From Crossiella cryophila (GTDB lineage Bacteria > Actinomycetota > Actinomycetes > Mycobacteriales > Pseudonocardiaceae), in contig NZ_JACHMH010000001.1 in assembly GCF_014204915.1 (NCBI RefSeq), forward strand, positions 7,775,501 to 7,839,500: 64,000 nucleotides of DNA, given 5' to 3'. Below, in pieces: positions 8,027 to 16,321 of this stretch. A program made the translations under genes and the position numbers. The notes beneath the pieces are model-generated. The model was given only the letters and a program-made list of their open reading frames with translations. It made no database searches and was not told the DNA's origin. Each line of letters begins with the position of its first letter. Positions within the stretch are counted from its first letter, which is position 1.

Positions 8027-8857
8027 TCAGTCCGCCCAGCCGGGCCAGGTCAGGGTCACCAGCTCGCGACCTGCGGCGCCCGGATCCGCTGTCAGGTCAG
8101 GGTTGTGGCCGTGCTCGCGGAGCACCCGGCCGACCTCGGCCGCGGATTCCGTTGGCAGGCACAGGCGTCGCCGGGTGGTCTCGACCAGTTCGGCGAAGTC
8201 CCGGGGCTCGAGTCCGGGTGGTCGCCGCCAGCGGGCGACGTGCGGGTGCACGCCGAGTTCGTCCAGCGCGGCCAGCAGATCATCGGCGGTGGGGCCCTCT
8301 GGGCGGGTGATGCCGTGGAAGTGCCGCCACAGCGGGTTGAGGTCGATCAGCGGGTGCCGGGTCGCGGTCTCCAGCACCACCTCGCGCCGGGCGGCCGCGG
8401 TGAGGGCGGCGATGAACGGGGCGAGGTCGGGCACGTTGAACACCACGTTGCCGCACACCACCACATCGGCGGCCCCGGCCCGCATGGCCAGATCCGGCCA
8501 GCGGCCGCGCAGCCCGCGCGTTGGCACGCCGAGGGATTCCGCGCTCTCAACGCAGGCGGCGAGCAGGTCGGCGTCGGCGTCCACCGCGGTGAACCCGGTG
8601 ACCAGCCCGGCGGCCAGCAACGGCAGGCTGCTCGCCCCGGCCCCGGCGCCGATGTCCAGCAGCGACCCGGATTCCGCCAGCGCGGCCCTGGCCTGGTCGT
8701 GGGTGGCCCCGGCGGGTGCGGCGAGCTGGGCGGCGGCGCGGCGGCGGAACACCTGACGCGGCAACACCCACGGCGATTCGGCGGCCCCGGCCAGCACGTG
8801 CGCCGGGATGGCCCAGTCCGCGAGCTGCCGGGCCCAGCGTTGTTGTGCGGTGCTCAC
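8027..8857 (-). CDS. SAM-dependent methyltransferase
   Basis: This 276-residue protein has a class I methyltransferase fold, with motif I LLDIGAGAGASSLPLL followed by an acidic strand end TAVDADADLL and a motif IV-like VVVCGNVVFNVPDL. The N-terminal 60 residues are a helical cap. It starts at GTG 8857 and lies directly upstream of the lacI-type gene. The substrate is unknown. Confidence 0.85.
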   Translation of the reverse strand: MSTAQQRWARQLADWAIPAHVLAGAAESPWVLPRQVFRRRAAAQLAAPAGATHDQARAALAESGSLLDIGAGAGASSLPLLAAGLVTGFTAVDADADLLAACVESAESLGVPTRGLRGRWPDLAMRAGAADVVVCGNVVFNVPDLAPFIAALTAAARREVVLETATRHPLIDLNPLWRHFHGITRPEGPTADDLLAALDELGVHPHVARWRRPPGLEPRDFAELVETTRRRLCLPTESAAEVGRVLREHGHNPDLTADPGAAGRELVTLTWPGWAD

Positions 8858-8869
8858 CGGGCAAGCATA

Positions 8870-8909
8870 GGGCCGGGGCCGCGGGCTCCTCGCCCCGCGG
8901 CCCCGGCCC
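8870..8909 (-). terminator. Strong GC hairpin after cbtA
   Basis: A perfect 16-bp stem (8870-8885 with 8894-8909, sequence GGGCCGGGGCCGCGGG and its complement) encloses an 8-base loop. It sits between the cbtA stop and the methyltransferase start on the same strand. No U-tract follows, so it is a terminator-like hairpin of the kind common in high-GC actinobacteria. Confidence 0.7.
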
Positions 8910-8916
8910 GTTGATG

Positions 8917-9666
8917 CTATGCGGCCAGCGCCTGCGTGTCAGCCTTGCGCAGCTGACGGTCCAGCAGCAGGCCGAACACACTGGCCAGCACCGTCCACAG
9001 GGTGGCCAGCTGGATCAGCGAGTACAGCCGGAACTGCCAGAGCAGCGGGGCCGGGATGTCCGCCGGGATCGGGTCGTTGTTGGCGGGCAGCAGGATGACC
9101 ACCAGCGCCAGCAGGACCACAGTGGACAGTCCGGTCAGCACGAGCCGGACCGAGCGGTCAAGACCCTTGCGGGCCAGGAAACGGTTGAACCACGGCGCCA
9201 GGTTGGCCAGCACCAGGCCCGCGACGATGACCGCCAGGTACAGCAGCGTGCGTTCCTCCACAGTGGACGGATCGCCGACGCCGGGCGGGTTGGCCGGGTA
9301 CTTCAGGCCGGGCAGCAAGGAGATCGTCAGGAACCCGACCCCGCCCAGCAGCAACGCGCGGTCCAGGTCGGCCCGGCCGGGCAGCCGGTGGCGCAGCCGC
9401 GCGAAGGCGACCGCGAAGACCAGGCCGATGGCCAGCCCGATCACCACGGTGGCCAGCAGCCCGCCGACGAGCTGGGTGCCCCGGTCGAACAGCTCCTCGT
9501 GGTGGTCGCCCGCCGAGGGTTCGGCCGGGCGGGCCTCCTCCACGGCGAGTGCGGCCTCCAGGGGGATCTCGGTCAGGAAGTACTGCACCGCGGCGCCTGC
9601 CAGCCCGGCGATCACGCCGGCCAGCCCGCCGCGGAGCAGCGTGGACCCGAAGGTGGGACTAGTCAT
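8917..9666 (-). CDS. cbtA: CbtA-family cobalt transporter subunit
   Basis: This 249-residue integral membrane protein has about six hydrophobic segments, including LLATVVIGLAIGLVFAVAFA and LAVIVAGLVLANLAPWF. CbtA-family proteins are proposed cobalt permeases found with CbtB under cobalamin control. The segment GLKYPANPPGVGDP between membrane helices is typical of the family. The ATG at 9666 is 15 bases downstream of the cbtB stop. Expression should fall when adenosylcobalamin binds the riboswitch upstream of cbtB. Confidence 0.9.
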   Translation of the reverse strand: MTSPTFGSTLLRGGLAGVIAGLAGAAVQYFLTEIPLEAALAVEEARPAEPSAGDHHEELFDRGTQLVGGLLATVVIGLAIGLVFAVAFARLRHRLPGRADLDRALLLGGVGFLTISLLPGLKYPANPPGVGDPSTVEERTLLYLAVIVAGLVLANLAPWFNRFLARKGLDRSVRLVLTGLSTVVLLALVVILLPANNDPIPADIPAPLLWQFRLYSLIQLATLWTVLASVFGLLLDRQLRKADTQALAA

Positions 9667-9680
9667 CTGCGGGTCCCCGT

Positions 9681-9878
9681 TCAGTGGCACGGAACGCCGA
9701 GCGCGTGGCGCCCGTCGTGCGCGAACTCGTGGATCAGCTCGGAGCTGTGCGCCAGCAGCAGACCGTTCTCCTGCAACAGGACGTACAGGACGATCAGCGC
9801 GGCCGCGGCGACCAGCCAGGACCAGGCTGGCACCGCGATGGCGGTCGGTCGATCGGGGGACGCGGCGGATGCCGACAT
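9681..9878 (-). CDS. cbtB: CbtB-family small membrane protein, cobalt uptake
   Basis: This 65-residue protein has one membrane helix (AWSWLVAAAALIVLYVLL) and a C-terminal His-rich tail HEFAHDGRHALGVPCH, the CbtB signature thought to bind cobalt. The ATG at 9878 is preferred over the one at 9890 because GGAGGA lies 5-6 bases before it, inside the would-be extension. It is the first gene of cbtBA and lies just below a cobalamin riboswitch. Confidence 0.9.
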   Translation of the reverse strand: MSASAASPDRPTAIAVPAWSWLVAAAALIVLYVLLQENGLLLAHSSELIHEFAHDGRHALGVPCH

Positions 9879-9911
9879 GTTCTCCTCCATACCTCGTGGA
9901 CGGTTCCGTGC

Positions 9912-10095
9912 GCGCCGCAGCCGGTCTCCTGGCTCCCGGATCATGGCCACGTCTCCTGCCTTCCCAGCCGGCGAACCGGCCAGTGGCCTTGATCGAGACG
10001 GGACTTCCCCGGTCACAGTGGCGAGGACCACGCCGGATTCGCACCGGCTTCCCGAACACTGCGGCCCAGTGACCGTAGGCCACCCGCCAGCGGCG
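9912..10095 (-). promoter_or_regulatory. Cobalamin riboswitch upstream of cbtBA
   Basis: On the minus strand the leader contains GGGAAGCCGGTGCGAATCC, then GCCACTGTGACCGGGGAAG, then AAGGCCACTGG and a 3' B12-box-like AGCCAGGAGACCGGC (about 9920-9936). This order of conserved blocks is that of the adenosylcobalamin riboswitch. The 3' end lies about 40 bases before the cbtB start codon, so it probably controls translation initiation or early termination. The outer boundaries are approximate. The region 9879-10205 holds nothing else recognisable. Confidence 0.93.
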
Positions 10096-10205
10096 CAGCC
10101 AGCTCTGAACGGGTCATCAGGATCACAATCAGGTGGCGATACGGCATTGCGCGGAACTTTCGTCGCGCCCAGACGTTCACCTGCTGGATCCCGGGGTGGG
10201 GGCGA

Positions 10206-10865
10206 TCAGACGTCCGGGGCGATCCGGGTCAGCAGTGCGGCGGTGACGGGGTCGCGGGTGGCGGTGGCCGCGGTCATCGCGGCCAGCTGGTCGATCAACC
10301 AGTCGATCAGTTCCTCACGGCTGTGATCGCGGTCCTGCAACCAGATCAGCAGGGTGCCCTCGACCACCGCGACCCAGCAGCGCAGGGTCAGCAGCATGAA
10401 CGGGCTCGGCTCGGTGACCCCGGTGACGTCCAGGATCTCCCGCACCGCGACGTGCCGGACCTCGTCGACCAGCGTGTCGGTGTCCCTGGTGGCGACCACG
10501 GATCCACTGCGCAGCAACGCGATGTAGGCGGTGGCGTAGGTGTCGGCGACGTCGACGAACACGCCGAGGGCGTAGCGGAGCTGATCGATCAGCGTGCCGG
10601 GCTCGCGCCGGGTCAGCCGGTCCACCAGCTCGTCCACCGCGGTGCGCAGCGCGGCCACGTGCACCTCGCGCAGGCTGCCGAAGTAGCGGTAGAACAGTGC
10701 TCTGGACACGTCGGCGTGGGTGATGATGTCCTCGATCGACACCAGTTCCGGCGCCCGGCTGCTGTACAGCTCCAGTGCGGCGCCGATGAGGTCCTCGCGG
10801 CGTTCGGCCGGGGACATCCGCCGTTTGCGCCGGGGCTGGCCGCTGGTCTCGGTCAGTTCAGTCAT
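10206..10865 (-). CDS. TetR-family regulator, last gene of the EphD-like operon
   Basis: This 219-residue TetR protein has an N-terminal helix-turn-helix (RREDLIGAALELYSSRAPEL, IEDIITHADVSRALFYRYFG) and an all-helical ligand domain. It is 13 bases after the stop of the 2Fe-2S reductase gene, so it is the terminal gene of a five-gene minus-strand unit. It probably autoregulates that unit, with an inverted repeat at the operon start (15373-15394) as a candidate operator. Operator assignment is inference. Confidence 0.92.
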   Translation of the reverse strand: MTELTETSGQPRRKRRMSPAERREDLIGAALELYSSRAPELVSIEDIITHADVSRALFYRYFGSLREVHVAALRTAVDELVDRLTRREPGTLIDQLRYALGVFVDVADTYATAYIALLRSGSVVATRDTDTLVDEVRHVAVREILDVTGVTEPSPFMLLTLRCWVAVVEGTLLIWLQDRDHSREELIDWLIDQLAAMTAATATRDPVTAALLTRIAPDV

Positions 10866-10878
10866 GTCCGGTTCATCA

Positions 10879-11910
10879 TCACAGATCCAGGGTGAGCCGG
10901 GTGCGCCCGCGGGTCACGCAGATGCGCGCCTGGTCCGGTTCGTCGGCCGGATGGACGCGGTCCACTTCGCCGTCGAGCACCCGGACCCGGCAGGTGCCGC
11001 AGAAACCCTGCTGGCAGGAGTAGCCGACGTCGGGCAGCACGGCGCGGATCGCGGTCAGCGCGGAGACCTCGGCCGGCACCGGCACGGTGACGCCGGTGCG
11101 GCGCAGTTCGACCTCGAAGGGCGCGCCGCCCAGGATCGGCGGCGGGCTGAAGCGTTCGCTGTAGAGCGGCCTGCGCACCGGGACGGCCTGTTTGACCGCG
11201 GCCAGCATGGGTGGCGGGCCGCAGCAGTAGAGCACCGAGTCGCCGGGGTCGACCAGGTCCGCCGCGGTGGGTGGGCCGCCGTGCTCGTCGTCGGCGTGCA
11301 CCCGCACCCGGTCGCCGTAGCGGGCCAGCTCGGCCAGGAACGGCAGGCTGGCCCGCGACCGTCCACTGTAGACAAGTCGCCAGTCCGCACCCGCCATGGC
11401 GGCGGCGTGCACCATCGGCAGGATCGGGGTGATCCCGATGCCACCGGCCAGGAACAGGTACCGCGGGGCACGCACGAACGGGAAGGCGTTGCGCGGGCCA
11501 CGGATGCCCAGTTCGTCCCCGGCACGCAGTTCGTGCACCTCGCGCGAGCCGCCACCGCCGTCGGCGATCCGGCGCACCGCGATCCGGTAGCCGACCGAAC
11601 GGTCGGTAGGGTCCCCGCACAGCGAGTACTGCCGTCGCTTGCCCGAGGGCAGGTGCACGTCCAGGTGGTGGCCGGGCTGCCAGGCGGGCAGCTGGACCCG
11701 GTCGACGGCGACCAGACGCAGGCTGACCACGTCCTCGGCCTCGGCCCTGACCTCGGCGATCCGCACCCGCCGCGGTGGCTCGACCGGCCTTTCGGCGGCC
11801 CCGCCGCGGCGCAGCAGCCGGATGTAGCCGTCCATCGCGCGCGCCGCCCAACCGACCAGTCGGTCGGGACCGGCGCCGATGGGGTGCGGCGGGGTGTCCT
11901 GGCGAGTCAT
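10879..11910 (-). CDS. FNR-type oxidoreductase with C-terminal 2Fe-2S ferredoxin domain
   Basis: This 343-residue electron-transfer protein resembles VanB/phthalate-dioxygenase-reductase proteins. The flavin-binding part has RQYSLCGDP, the nicotinamide domain has LFLAGGIGITPILPM and VLYCCGPPPML, and the C-terminal plant-type ferredoxin domain has CQQGFCGTC plus a distal Cys in ARICVTRG as cluster ligands. It passes electrons from NAD(P)H to an oxygenase or desaturase. The ATG at 11910 overlaps the stop of the PF10118 gene by one base. The PF10118 protein, a diiron-like helical enzyme, is the nearest candidate partner. Confidence 0.92.
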   Translation of the reverse strand: MTRQDTPPHPIGAGPDRLVGWAARAMDGYIRLLRRGGAAERPVEPPRRVRIAEVRAEAEDVVSLRLVAVDRVQLPAWQPGHHLDVHLPSGKRRQYSLCGDPTDRSVGYRIAVRRIADGGGGSREVHELRAGDELGIRGPRNAFPFVRAPRYLFLAGGIGITPILPMVHAAAMAGADWRLVYSGRSRASLPFLAELARYGDRVRVHADDEHGGPPTAADLVDPGDSVLYCCGPPPMLAAVKQAVPVRRPLYSERFSPPPILGGAPFEVELRRTGVTVPVPAEVSALTAIRAVLPDVGYSCQQGFCGTCRVRVLDGEVDRVHPADEPDQARICVTRGRTRLTLDL

Positions 11911-12782
11911 CAGTGCTCCGCGGCCCTGGCCGCCGGCGAGGTCGCCAGGTAGGCCACGGCACGGGCGGTGGAGCCCTCCTGGGAGGGGTGGTAGGAGCGG
12001 CGCAGGAAGGTGGACAGCTTGCGCAGCAACGATCCGTAGCCGGGCAGCAGGCCGCGCCGGGCACTGCGCGGCACATCCCGCCAACTCGACTTGACCTGCC
12101 CGCGCAGCACCGGGTCGGCCTGCATCAGGTAGCGCAGGCCGCGCACCCAGCACAGCGTCAGCGCGGGCGCGACGACGGCCATCGCGCGCAGTCGCCGCAG
12201 GTAGCTGCCGTCGATGTGCTGGTACAGGTCGAAGGCGACCGAGCGGTGCTCGACCTCCTCGGCCCCGTGCCAGCGCAGCAGGTCCAGCATGGTCGGGTCG
12301 AGGCCTGCCCGGTCCAGGCCGCGGGCATCCAGGACCCACTGCCCGAGGAAGGCGGTGACGTGTTCCACCGCGGCCACGTAGGCCAGCCGTTCGATCAGCC
12401 AGGCCCGCTGCCCGCGCGCGTCCAGGTCCCGGTCGCCGAGGATCCGGCCGAAGATCCACTCCAACTGCCGCACGTACGGATCCGGGTCGATCCCCTGTTC
12501 CCGCAGGTGTTCCTGGGCGCCCTGGTGGGCTTCGGCGTGCACCGCCTCCTGCCCGACGAAGCCGATCACCTGCTCGCGCAGTTCGGCGTCCCGGATCAGT
12601 GGCAGCGCCTGCTGGAAGACCCGGACGAACCAGCGTTCACCCTCGGGCAGCAGCAGGTGGGTGACGTTGAGGATGTGCGTGGTGAACGGCTCCCCCGGCA
12701 CCCAGTGCAGCGGGGTCTTGGACCAGTCGAAGTGCACGTCTCGCGGGGTGAGGACCAGCCGGTCGGGTTGCTCGTGGCTCAT
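11910..12782 (-). CDS. Metal-dependent hydrolase family protein (PF10118-like)
   Basis: This 290-residue helical protein carries the Glu/His pattern of the PF10118 group: GQEAVHAEAHQGAQEHLRE, AAVEHVTAF and WHGAEEVEHRSVAFDLYQH, which resemble ligands of a diiron centre. The family is annotated as metal-dependent hydrolases, but its ligand pattern and the adjacent ferredoxin reductase would equally suit an oxidative enzyme acting on lipids. It starts 31 bases after the EphD-like gene and overlaps the next start codon. Confidence 0.85.
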   Translation of the reverse strand: MSHEQPDRLVLTPRDVHFDWSKTPLHWVPGEPFTTHILNVTHLLLPEGERWFVRVFQQALPLIRDAELREQVIGFVGQEAVHAEAHQGAQEHLREQGIDPDPYVRQLEWIFGRILGDRDLDARGQRAWLIERLAYVAAVEHVTAFLGQWVLDARGLDRAGLDPTMLDLLRWHGAEEVEHRSVAFDLYQHIDGSYLRRLRAMAVVAPALTLCWVRGLRYLMQADPVLRGQVKSSWRDVPRSARRGLLPGYGSLLRKLSTFLRRSYHPSQEGSTARAVAYLATSPAARAAEH

Positions 12783-12813
12783 CGGACGCTCCGGTGATCA
12801 GGGTTCCGGTGGA

Positions 12814-14547
12814 TCAGTGCGGGGTGAGGTCGTAGCGGGCGGCGGCGCGCAGCAGGCCGGGGGTCAGCCGGGAGAGCAGCAGTCCGGCATGCGCCTCGGG
12901 GGTCACCGGCGCGATCGGCTTGTCCTGGTGCACGGCCAGCAGGATGGCCCGCGCCACCTTCGATGGCGGGTAGTTCCGCCTGCGGTACAACGCGGAGGTG
13001 CTGGCGCGGGCCTGTTCCTGCCCTCGGTCGTCGAGGCCGACGAACCGGGTGCTGCGGGTGATGTTGGTGTTGACGATGCCGGGGCAGACCGCGGTGACGC
13101 CGATCCGGTGCGGGGCGAGTTCGGCGCGCAGGCACTGGGTCAGGGTGAGCACCGCGGACTTGGTGGTGGCGTAGGCGGGCAGGGTGCGCGAGTGCAGGTA
13201 GGCCGCGGCGGAGGCGATGTTGACCAGGTGCCCGCCCTCGCCTCTCTCGACCAGTTGGTCGGCGAAGATGCGGGAGCCGTGGATGACACCCCACAGGTTG
13301 ACGTCGATGACCCGCTGCCAGTCCTGGGTGCTGGTGTCCAGCAACGCCCCGGCCATGCCGATCCCGGCGTTGTTGATCACCACGTCCGGCACGCCGCGGC
13401 CGCGCCGGACCTCCTCGGCGAAGGCGATCATGGCCTTCTCGTCGGCCACGTCCACGGTGTGCGCGCTGGCGCTGATCCCGAACAACTCGGCCAGCTCGGC
13501 GGTGCGCGCGGCCGACTCACCGTCCACATCGGACACAACAACGTCGGCGCCGTGTTCGGCGAAGGCCAGTGCGGTCTCCCGGCCGATGCCGCTGCCCGCA
13601 CCGGTGACCAGCACCAGGTGGTCGGCCCAGCGCTGCTTAGGCCGCAGCGGGCGGGTCCGGCGCAGCGCACGGGTTTCCGGCGCGCCGTCGAGGTGTTCGG
13701 CGAACTCGGTGACGCAGCGGGCGATGACCTCCGGTCGGCTGCGCGGCAGCCAGTGCCCGCCGGCGATCCGGCGCACCCGCAGATCACTGACCCAGCGCGC
13801 GATGTCGGTCTGCACCGAGGTGCTCACGAAGGGGTCGCGGGTCGGGGCGAGCACCTGCACCGGCACGTCGGTGTGCCGCTGGACCGGCTTGGCGAAGCGC
13901 GGCGCCATGTTGGCGCGGTAGAGCTGGAGTCCGTGCACACCGTCGACGGTGGCCGGTGGCGGCAGCGGCACGCCGTCGCCGAGCTTGACCAGGCGGCCCA
14001 TCACCTTGGGCAGCAGGCCGGTGCGCCAGGCGAGTTCGGGCAGTAGCGGGAGCTGGAAAAAGCCGATGTAGCCGGAGAACACCAGCTGCTGCACCAGTTC
14101 CCGCAGCCGTCGCGGGCTGGGCCTGCGGACCCGCTCGCGGATCCAGTGGCCCGCGTGGTCCAGGCAGGGGCCGGAGATCGAGGTGTAGGAACGGAACCTC
14201 GACTTCAACTCGGGATCGGTGACGGCGTGCCAGGCCTGGATCGAGCCCCAGTCGTGCGCGAGCAGGTGCACCGGCCGGTCGGGGCTGACCGCGTCGAGCA
14301 CCGCGGCCAGGTCGGCGGTGAGCCGGTCGAGCAGATAGTCCTTGCGCGCCTTGGGTTTGTCCGAGGCACCCGCGCCGCGCACATCGTAGGTGACCACGTG
14401 GAAGCGCTCGGCGAGCCGGATCGCGACGTCGGTCCACACCGAACTGTCGTCGGGGTAGCCGTGTACACACAGGACGGTCGGCGCGGCCGGGTCGCCCCAT
14501 TCGCGCACGGCGAGCTGGACCCCGTCGCCTTGGACGAACCGTGTCAT
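12814..14547 (-). CDS. EphD-like fusion: alpha/beta hydrolase plus short-chain dehydrogenase
   Basis: This 577-residue two-domain protein has an N-terminal alpha/beta hydrolase (HGYPDD oxyanion region; nucleophile Asp99 in LAHDWGS; catalytic His in GGHWLPRS near residue 270). A C-terminal SDR starts near residue 310 (TGAGSGIG nucleotide site, NNAGIGMAG, catalytic YATTK). The nucleophilic Asp in HDWG is the epoxide-hydrolase type rather than Ser. The arrangement and length match mycobacterial EphD, which acts on mycolate-type lipids. The ATG at 14547 overlaps the M24 gene stop (ATGA). The substrate here is unknown, but a fatty epoxide or hydroxy acid is plausible. Confidence 0.92.
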   Translation of the reverse strand: MTRFVQGDGVQLAVREWGDPAAPTVLCVHGYPDDSSVWTDVAIRLAERFHVVTYDVRGAGASDKPKARKDYLLDRLTADLAAVLDAVSPDRPVHLLAHDWGSIQAWHAVTDPELKSRFRSYTSISGPCLDHAGHWIRERVRRPSPRRLRELVQQLVFSGYIGFFQLPLLPELAWRTGLLPKVMGRLVKLGDGVPLPPPATVDGVHGLQLYRANMAPRFAKPVQRHTDVPVQVLAPTRDPFVSTSVQTDIARWVSDLRVRRIAGGHWLPRSRPEVIARCVTEFAEHLDGAPETRALRRTRPLRPKQRWADHLVLVTGAGSGIGRETALAFAEHGADVVVSDVDGESAARTAELAELFGISASAHTVDVADEKAMIAFAEEVRRGRGVPDVVINNAGIGMAGALLDTSTQDWQRVIDVNLWGVIHGSRIFADQLVERGEGGHLVNIASAAAYLHSRTLPAYATTKSAVLTLTQCLRAELAPHRIGVTAVCPGIVNTNITRSTRFVGLDDRGQEQARASTSALYRRRNYPPSKVARAILLAVHQDKPIAPVTPEAHAGLLLSRLTPGLLRAAARYDLTPH

Positions 14548-15377
14548 CGGGTTTCCGCCTTCCCCTGCCAGTGCCGGACGTGCGGGAGGTCGTCGTCGAG
14601 CCAGTACGCGTCGGTGTCGGTGACCACCAGGATCTCCTCGAACTTCACGCCCACCCCGCGGAAGCCGATGTGCGGTTCCACCGCCCACAGGCCGGGGGTG
14701 GCGGGGTGGTTGGAGATCTCGCCGTTGGCCCACAACGGGGACCGGTGATGCAGGCGCTCGACCAGCAGGTCCCCGAACAGGGTCTGCAGGGAGCGGACGC
14801 CGAACCCGGCCACGATGAACTTCGGCAGCCGGGAGTTGACCTTGCCGACCTGGTGCGCGATCACCCGGCCCGGGTAGACGCGGTGCCGGTTGTCGTAGCC
14901 CTGCCTGGCGCTCAGCGCGTCGACCGCGCGGTAGATGTCGCGCAGGGTGTCTCCGGCGCGGACCTGCTCCACGATCAGTGCGCGGTAGGCGGCCAGGTCG
15001 TCGCGGAGTCGCTCGAAGATCGGGTTGTGGCCGAGGCAGCCGGCGTAGCCGATGTCGGCGACGTAGCCGTCCCGCACCGGGGCGCAGTCCAGGATGAACG
15101 GCATGTTCGCGGACAGCCGCCGGTTGCTCGGGAAGAACTGGGTGGGCACCCGGAAACCGCGGAAGGCGGTGCGGTCGCCGAACCAGGCGAACGGGGTGTG
15201 GAACCAGTCCTGTACCCCGCGTTCGGTGAGCCACTCACGCAGCCGCCGCGCGGCCTCCCGCTCGGTCACCCCTGGTTCCAGGGTGGCCGCCACGGCCTGG
15301 GCGCCCGCGTAGGCGAGTTGTTGCAGCTCCCGGAACCCGGTCAGGTCGGCTGTCTCCAGCACTCCGTTGTGAGACAT
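14544..15377 (-). CDS. M24-family (aminopeptidase P-like) protein
   Basis: This 277-residue protein has the pita-bread fold of M24 enzymes. Metal-ligand positions can be seen in ILDCAPVRDGYVADIGYAG (Asp pair), IAHQVGKV (His) and GLWAVEPHIGFRGVGVKFEE (Glu pair). Some M24 proteins are peptidases and others are creatinase-type or non-peptidase enzymes. In an operon with lipid-modifying genes the substrate is uncertain. It is the first gene of the five-gene unit, and its start codon is embedded in an inverted-repeat operator. Confidence 0.88.
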   Translation of the reverse strand: MSHNGVLETADLTGFRELQQLAYAGAQAVAATLEPGVTEREAARRLREWLTERGVQDWFHTPFAWFGDRTAFRGFRVPTQFFPSNRRLSANMPFILDCAPVRDGYVADIGYAGCLGHNPIFERLRDDLAAYRALIVEQVRAGDTLRDIYRAVDALSARQGYDNRHRVYPGRVIAHQVGKVNSRLPKFIVAGFGVRSLQTLFGDLLVERLHHRSPLWANGEISNHPATPGLWAVEPHIGFRGVGVKFEEILVVTDTDAYWLDDDLPHVRHWQGKAETR

Positions 15378-15400
15378 GATGTCATGTTAGACATTCTGTC
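15373..15400 (-). promoter_or_regulatory. Operator/promoter region at the start of the M24-EphD-like operon
   Basis: Two nested inverted repeats overlap the start codon: ACATGA-TG-TCATGT (15374-15387) and ATGTC-N6-GACAT (15379-15394). TTGACA (minus strand, about 15397-15402) is a good -35 box. No separate -10 can be placed before the ATG, so the transcript may start close to or at the start codon. The TetR protein encoded last in the operon is the likely binder. Confidence 0.55.
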
Positions 15401-15405
15401 AATAG

Positions 15406-15437
15406 CGCGCGTCTACCGACCGGTCGGTAGACGCGCG
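15406..15437. repeat. Dispersed palindrome, copy B (exact core, 32-bp stem)
   Basis: An exact CTACCGACCGGTCGGTAG core (15413-15430) is extended by flanks CGCGCGT and ACGCGCG to a 32-bp perfect palindrome. It sits between the FHA gene stop (15447) and the M24 start (15377), so it is both downstream of one unit and upstream of the next. The flanks differ from copy A yet still pair. Confidence 0.88.
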
Positions 15438-15446
15438 GAAACCGGG

Positions 15447-16244
15447 TCAGAGCGGGGACGGATCGTCCATCAGGCCCAGGTCCGGCGGCACCAGCGTGGT
15501 GGAGAGCACCAGCTCGCGCAGCAGGTTGTCGTTGAGCGCGTTGCCCACCGGTTCGCCCACCTCGGCCTTGGTCAGCCCGGCCACTCCCCCGGCGGACAGC
15601 CGGGCCCGCACCTCGGTGACCATGTGCTCGACCCGCTTGAGCGTCCAGCCGGCCCTGGGCTGCAGGGTGGCCAGCACCTCGGCGGTGTGCTGGCGGGACA
15701 TCGGCTGTGGCCGGGCGTCGTGCAGCAGGTAGCGCTGGCCGAGCACGACCAGCATCAGCTTCTCCTCCGGCCGCAGCACCCAGGTGCGCGGCGGCCGGGT
15801 CGGCTCACCGTGTTTGGGCGCGGGCCTGCCACCGTCCGCACCGGCCACGTAGACCTCGAGGAGGTGTTCCCGGTTGCGCGCGCCGCGGATGAACAGCGGG
15901 GTGTAGCCCTCGGTCAGCGGGACCTCGTCCTCCCCGCCGCACAGCAGCAGCGCACCGGGGAACCGGATCGGCAACCGGCCGGTGTTGCCCACCCACCACT
16001 GACCGAATCGCCTGGTCAGCAACCCGTGCCGTCTGCTGACCTGTACGTCGTCCTCGCCGACGCAGACGTCCACGTCCGGCCGGTTGCGACCGAAGCTGAC
16101 CTGGCGGCCGTCCAGCGGTGACATCCGCACGCCACCGGTGACGGTCAGCGCGTACACCTCGCCCGGCTCGGCGCGCTCGACGCCGTGCGCCAGGCTGCGG
16201 TGCTTGCGGGGCAGCAGTGCGCTGCCCGGCTGGGGTGCGGTCAT
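15447..16244 (-). CDS. FHA-domain protein
   Basis: This 265-residue protein has a forkhead-associated domain: VSFGRNRPDVDVCV, VSRRHGLLTRR and WWVGNTGRLPI contain the Arg, Ser-Arg-Arg-His and Asn positions that bind phosphothreonine. The C-terminal 120 residues (EEKLMLVVLGQRYLL, TAEVLATLQPRAGWTLKRVE) look like a winged-helix-like module. The ATG at 16244 follows GAGGAGG. It is immediately downstream of the Ser/Thr kinase gene, which probably phosphorylates it or its partner. Confidence 0.9.
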   Translation of the reverse strand: MTAPQPGSALLPRKHRSLAHGVERAEPGEVYALTVTGGVRMSPLDGRQVSFGRNRPDVDVCVGEDDVQVSRRHGLLTRRFGQWWVGNTGRLPIRFPGALLLCGGEDEVPLTEGYTPLFIRGARNREHLLEVYVAGADGGRPAPKHGEPTRPPRTWVLRPEEKLMLVVLGQRYLLHDARPQPMSRQHTAEVLATLQPRAGWTLKRVEHMVTEVRARLSAGGVAGLTKAEVGEPVGNALNDNLLRELVLSTTLVPPDLGLMDDPSPL

Positions 16245-16321
16245 TCCGGCCTCCTCGTCCATGCTCGGACCAGTGTCCAACCGGTCGGTCGGGATCCCTC
16301 CCATGTCTGCCCCGCGGCGGG

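Noticed and set aside
12814-15234. An 806-residue protein covering the M24 region and EphD-like gene
   Set aside because: Its first 229 residues are an out-of-frame reading of the M24 gene. The real start is ATG 14547, overlapping the M24 stop.
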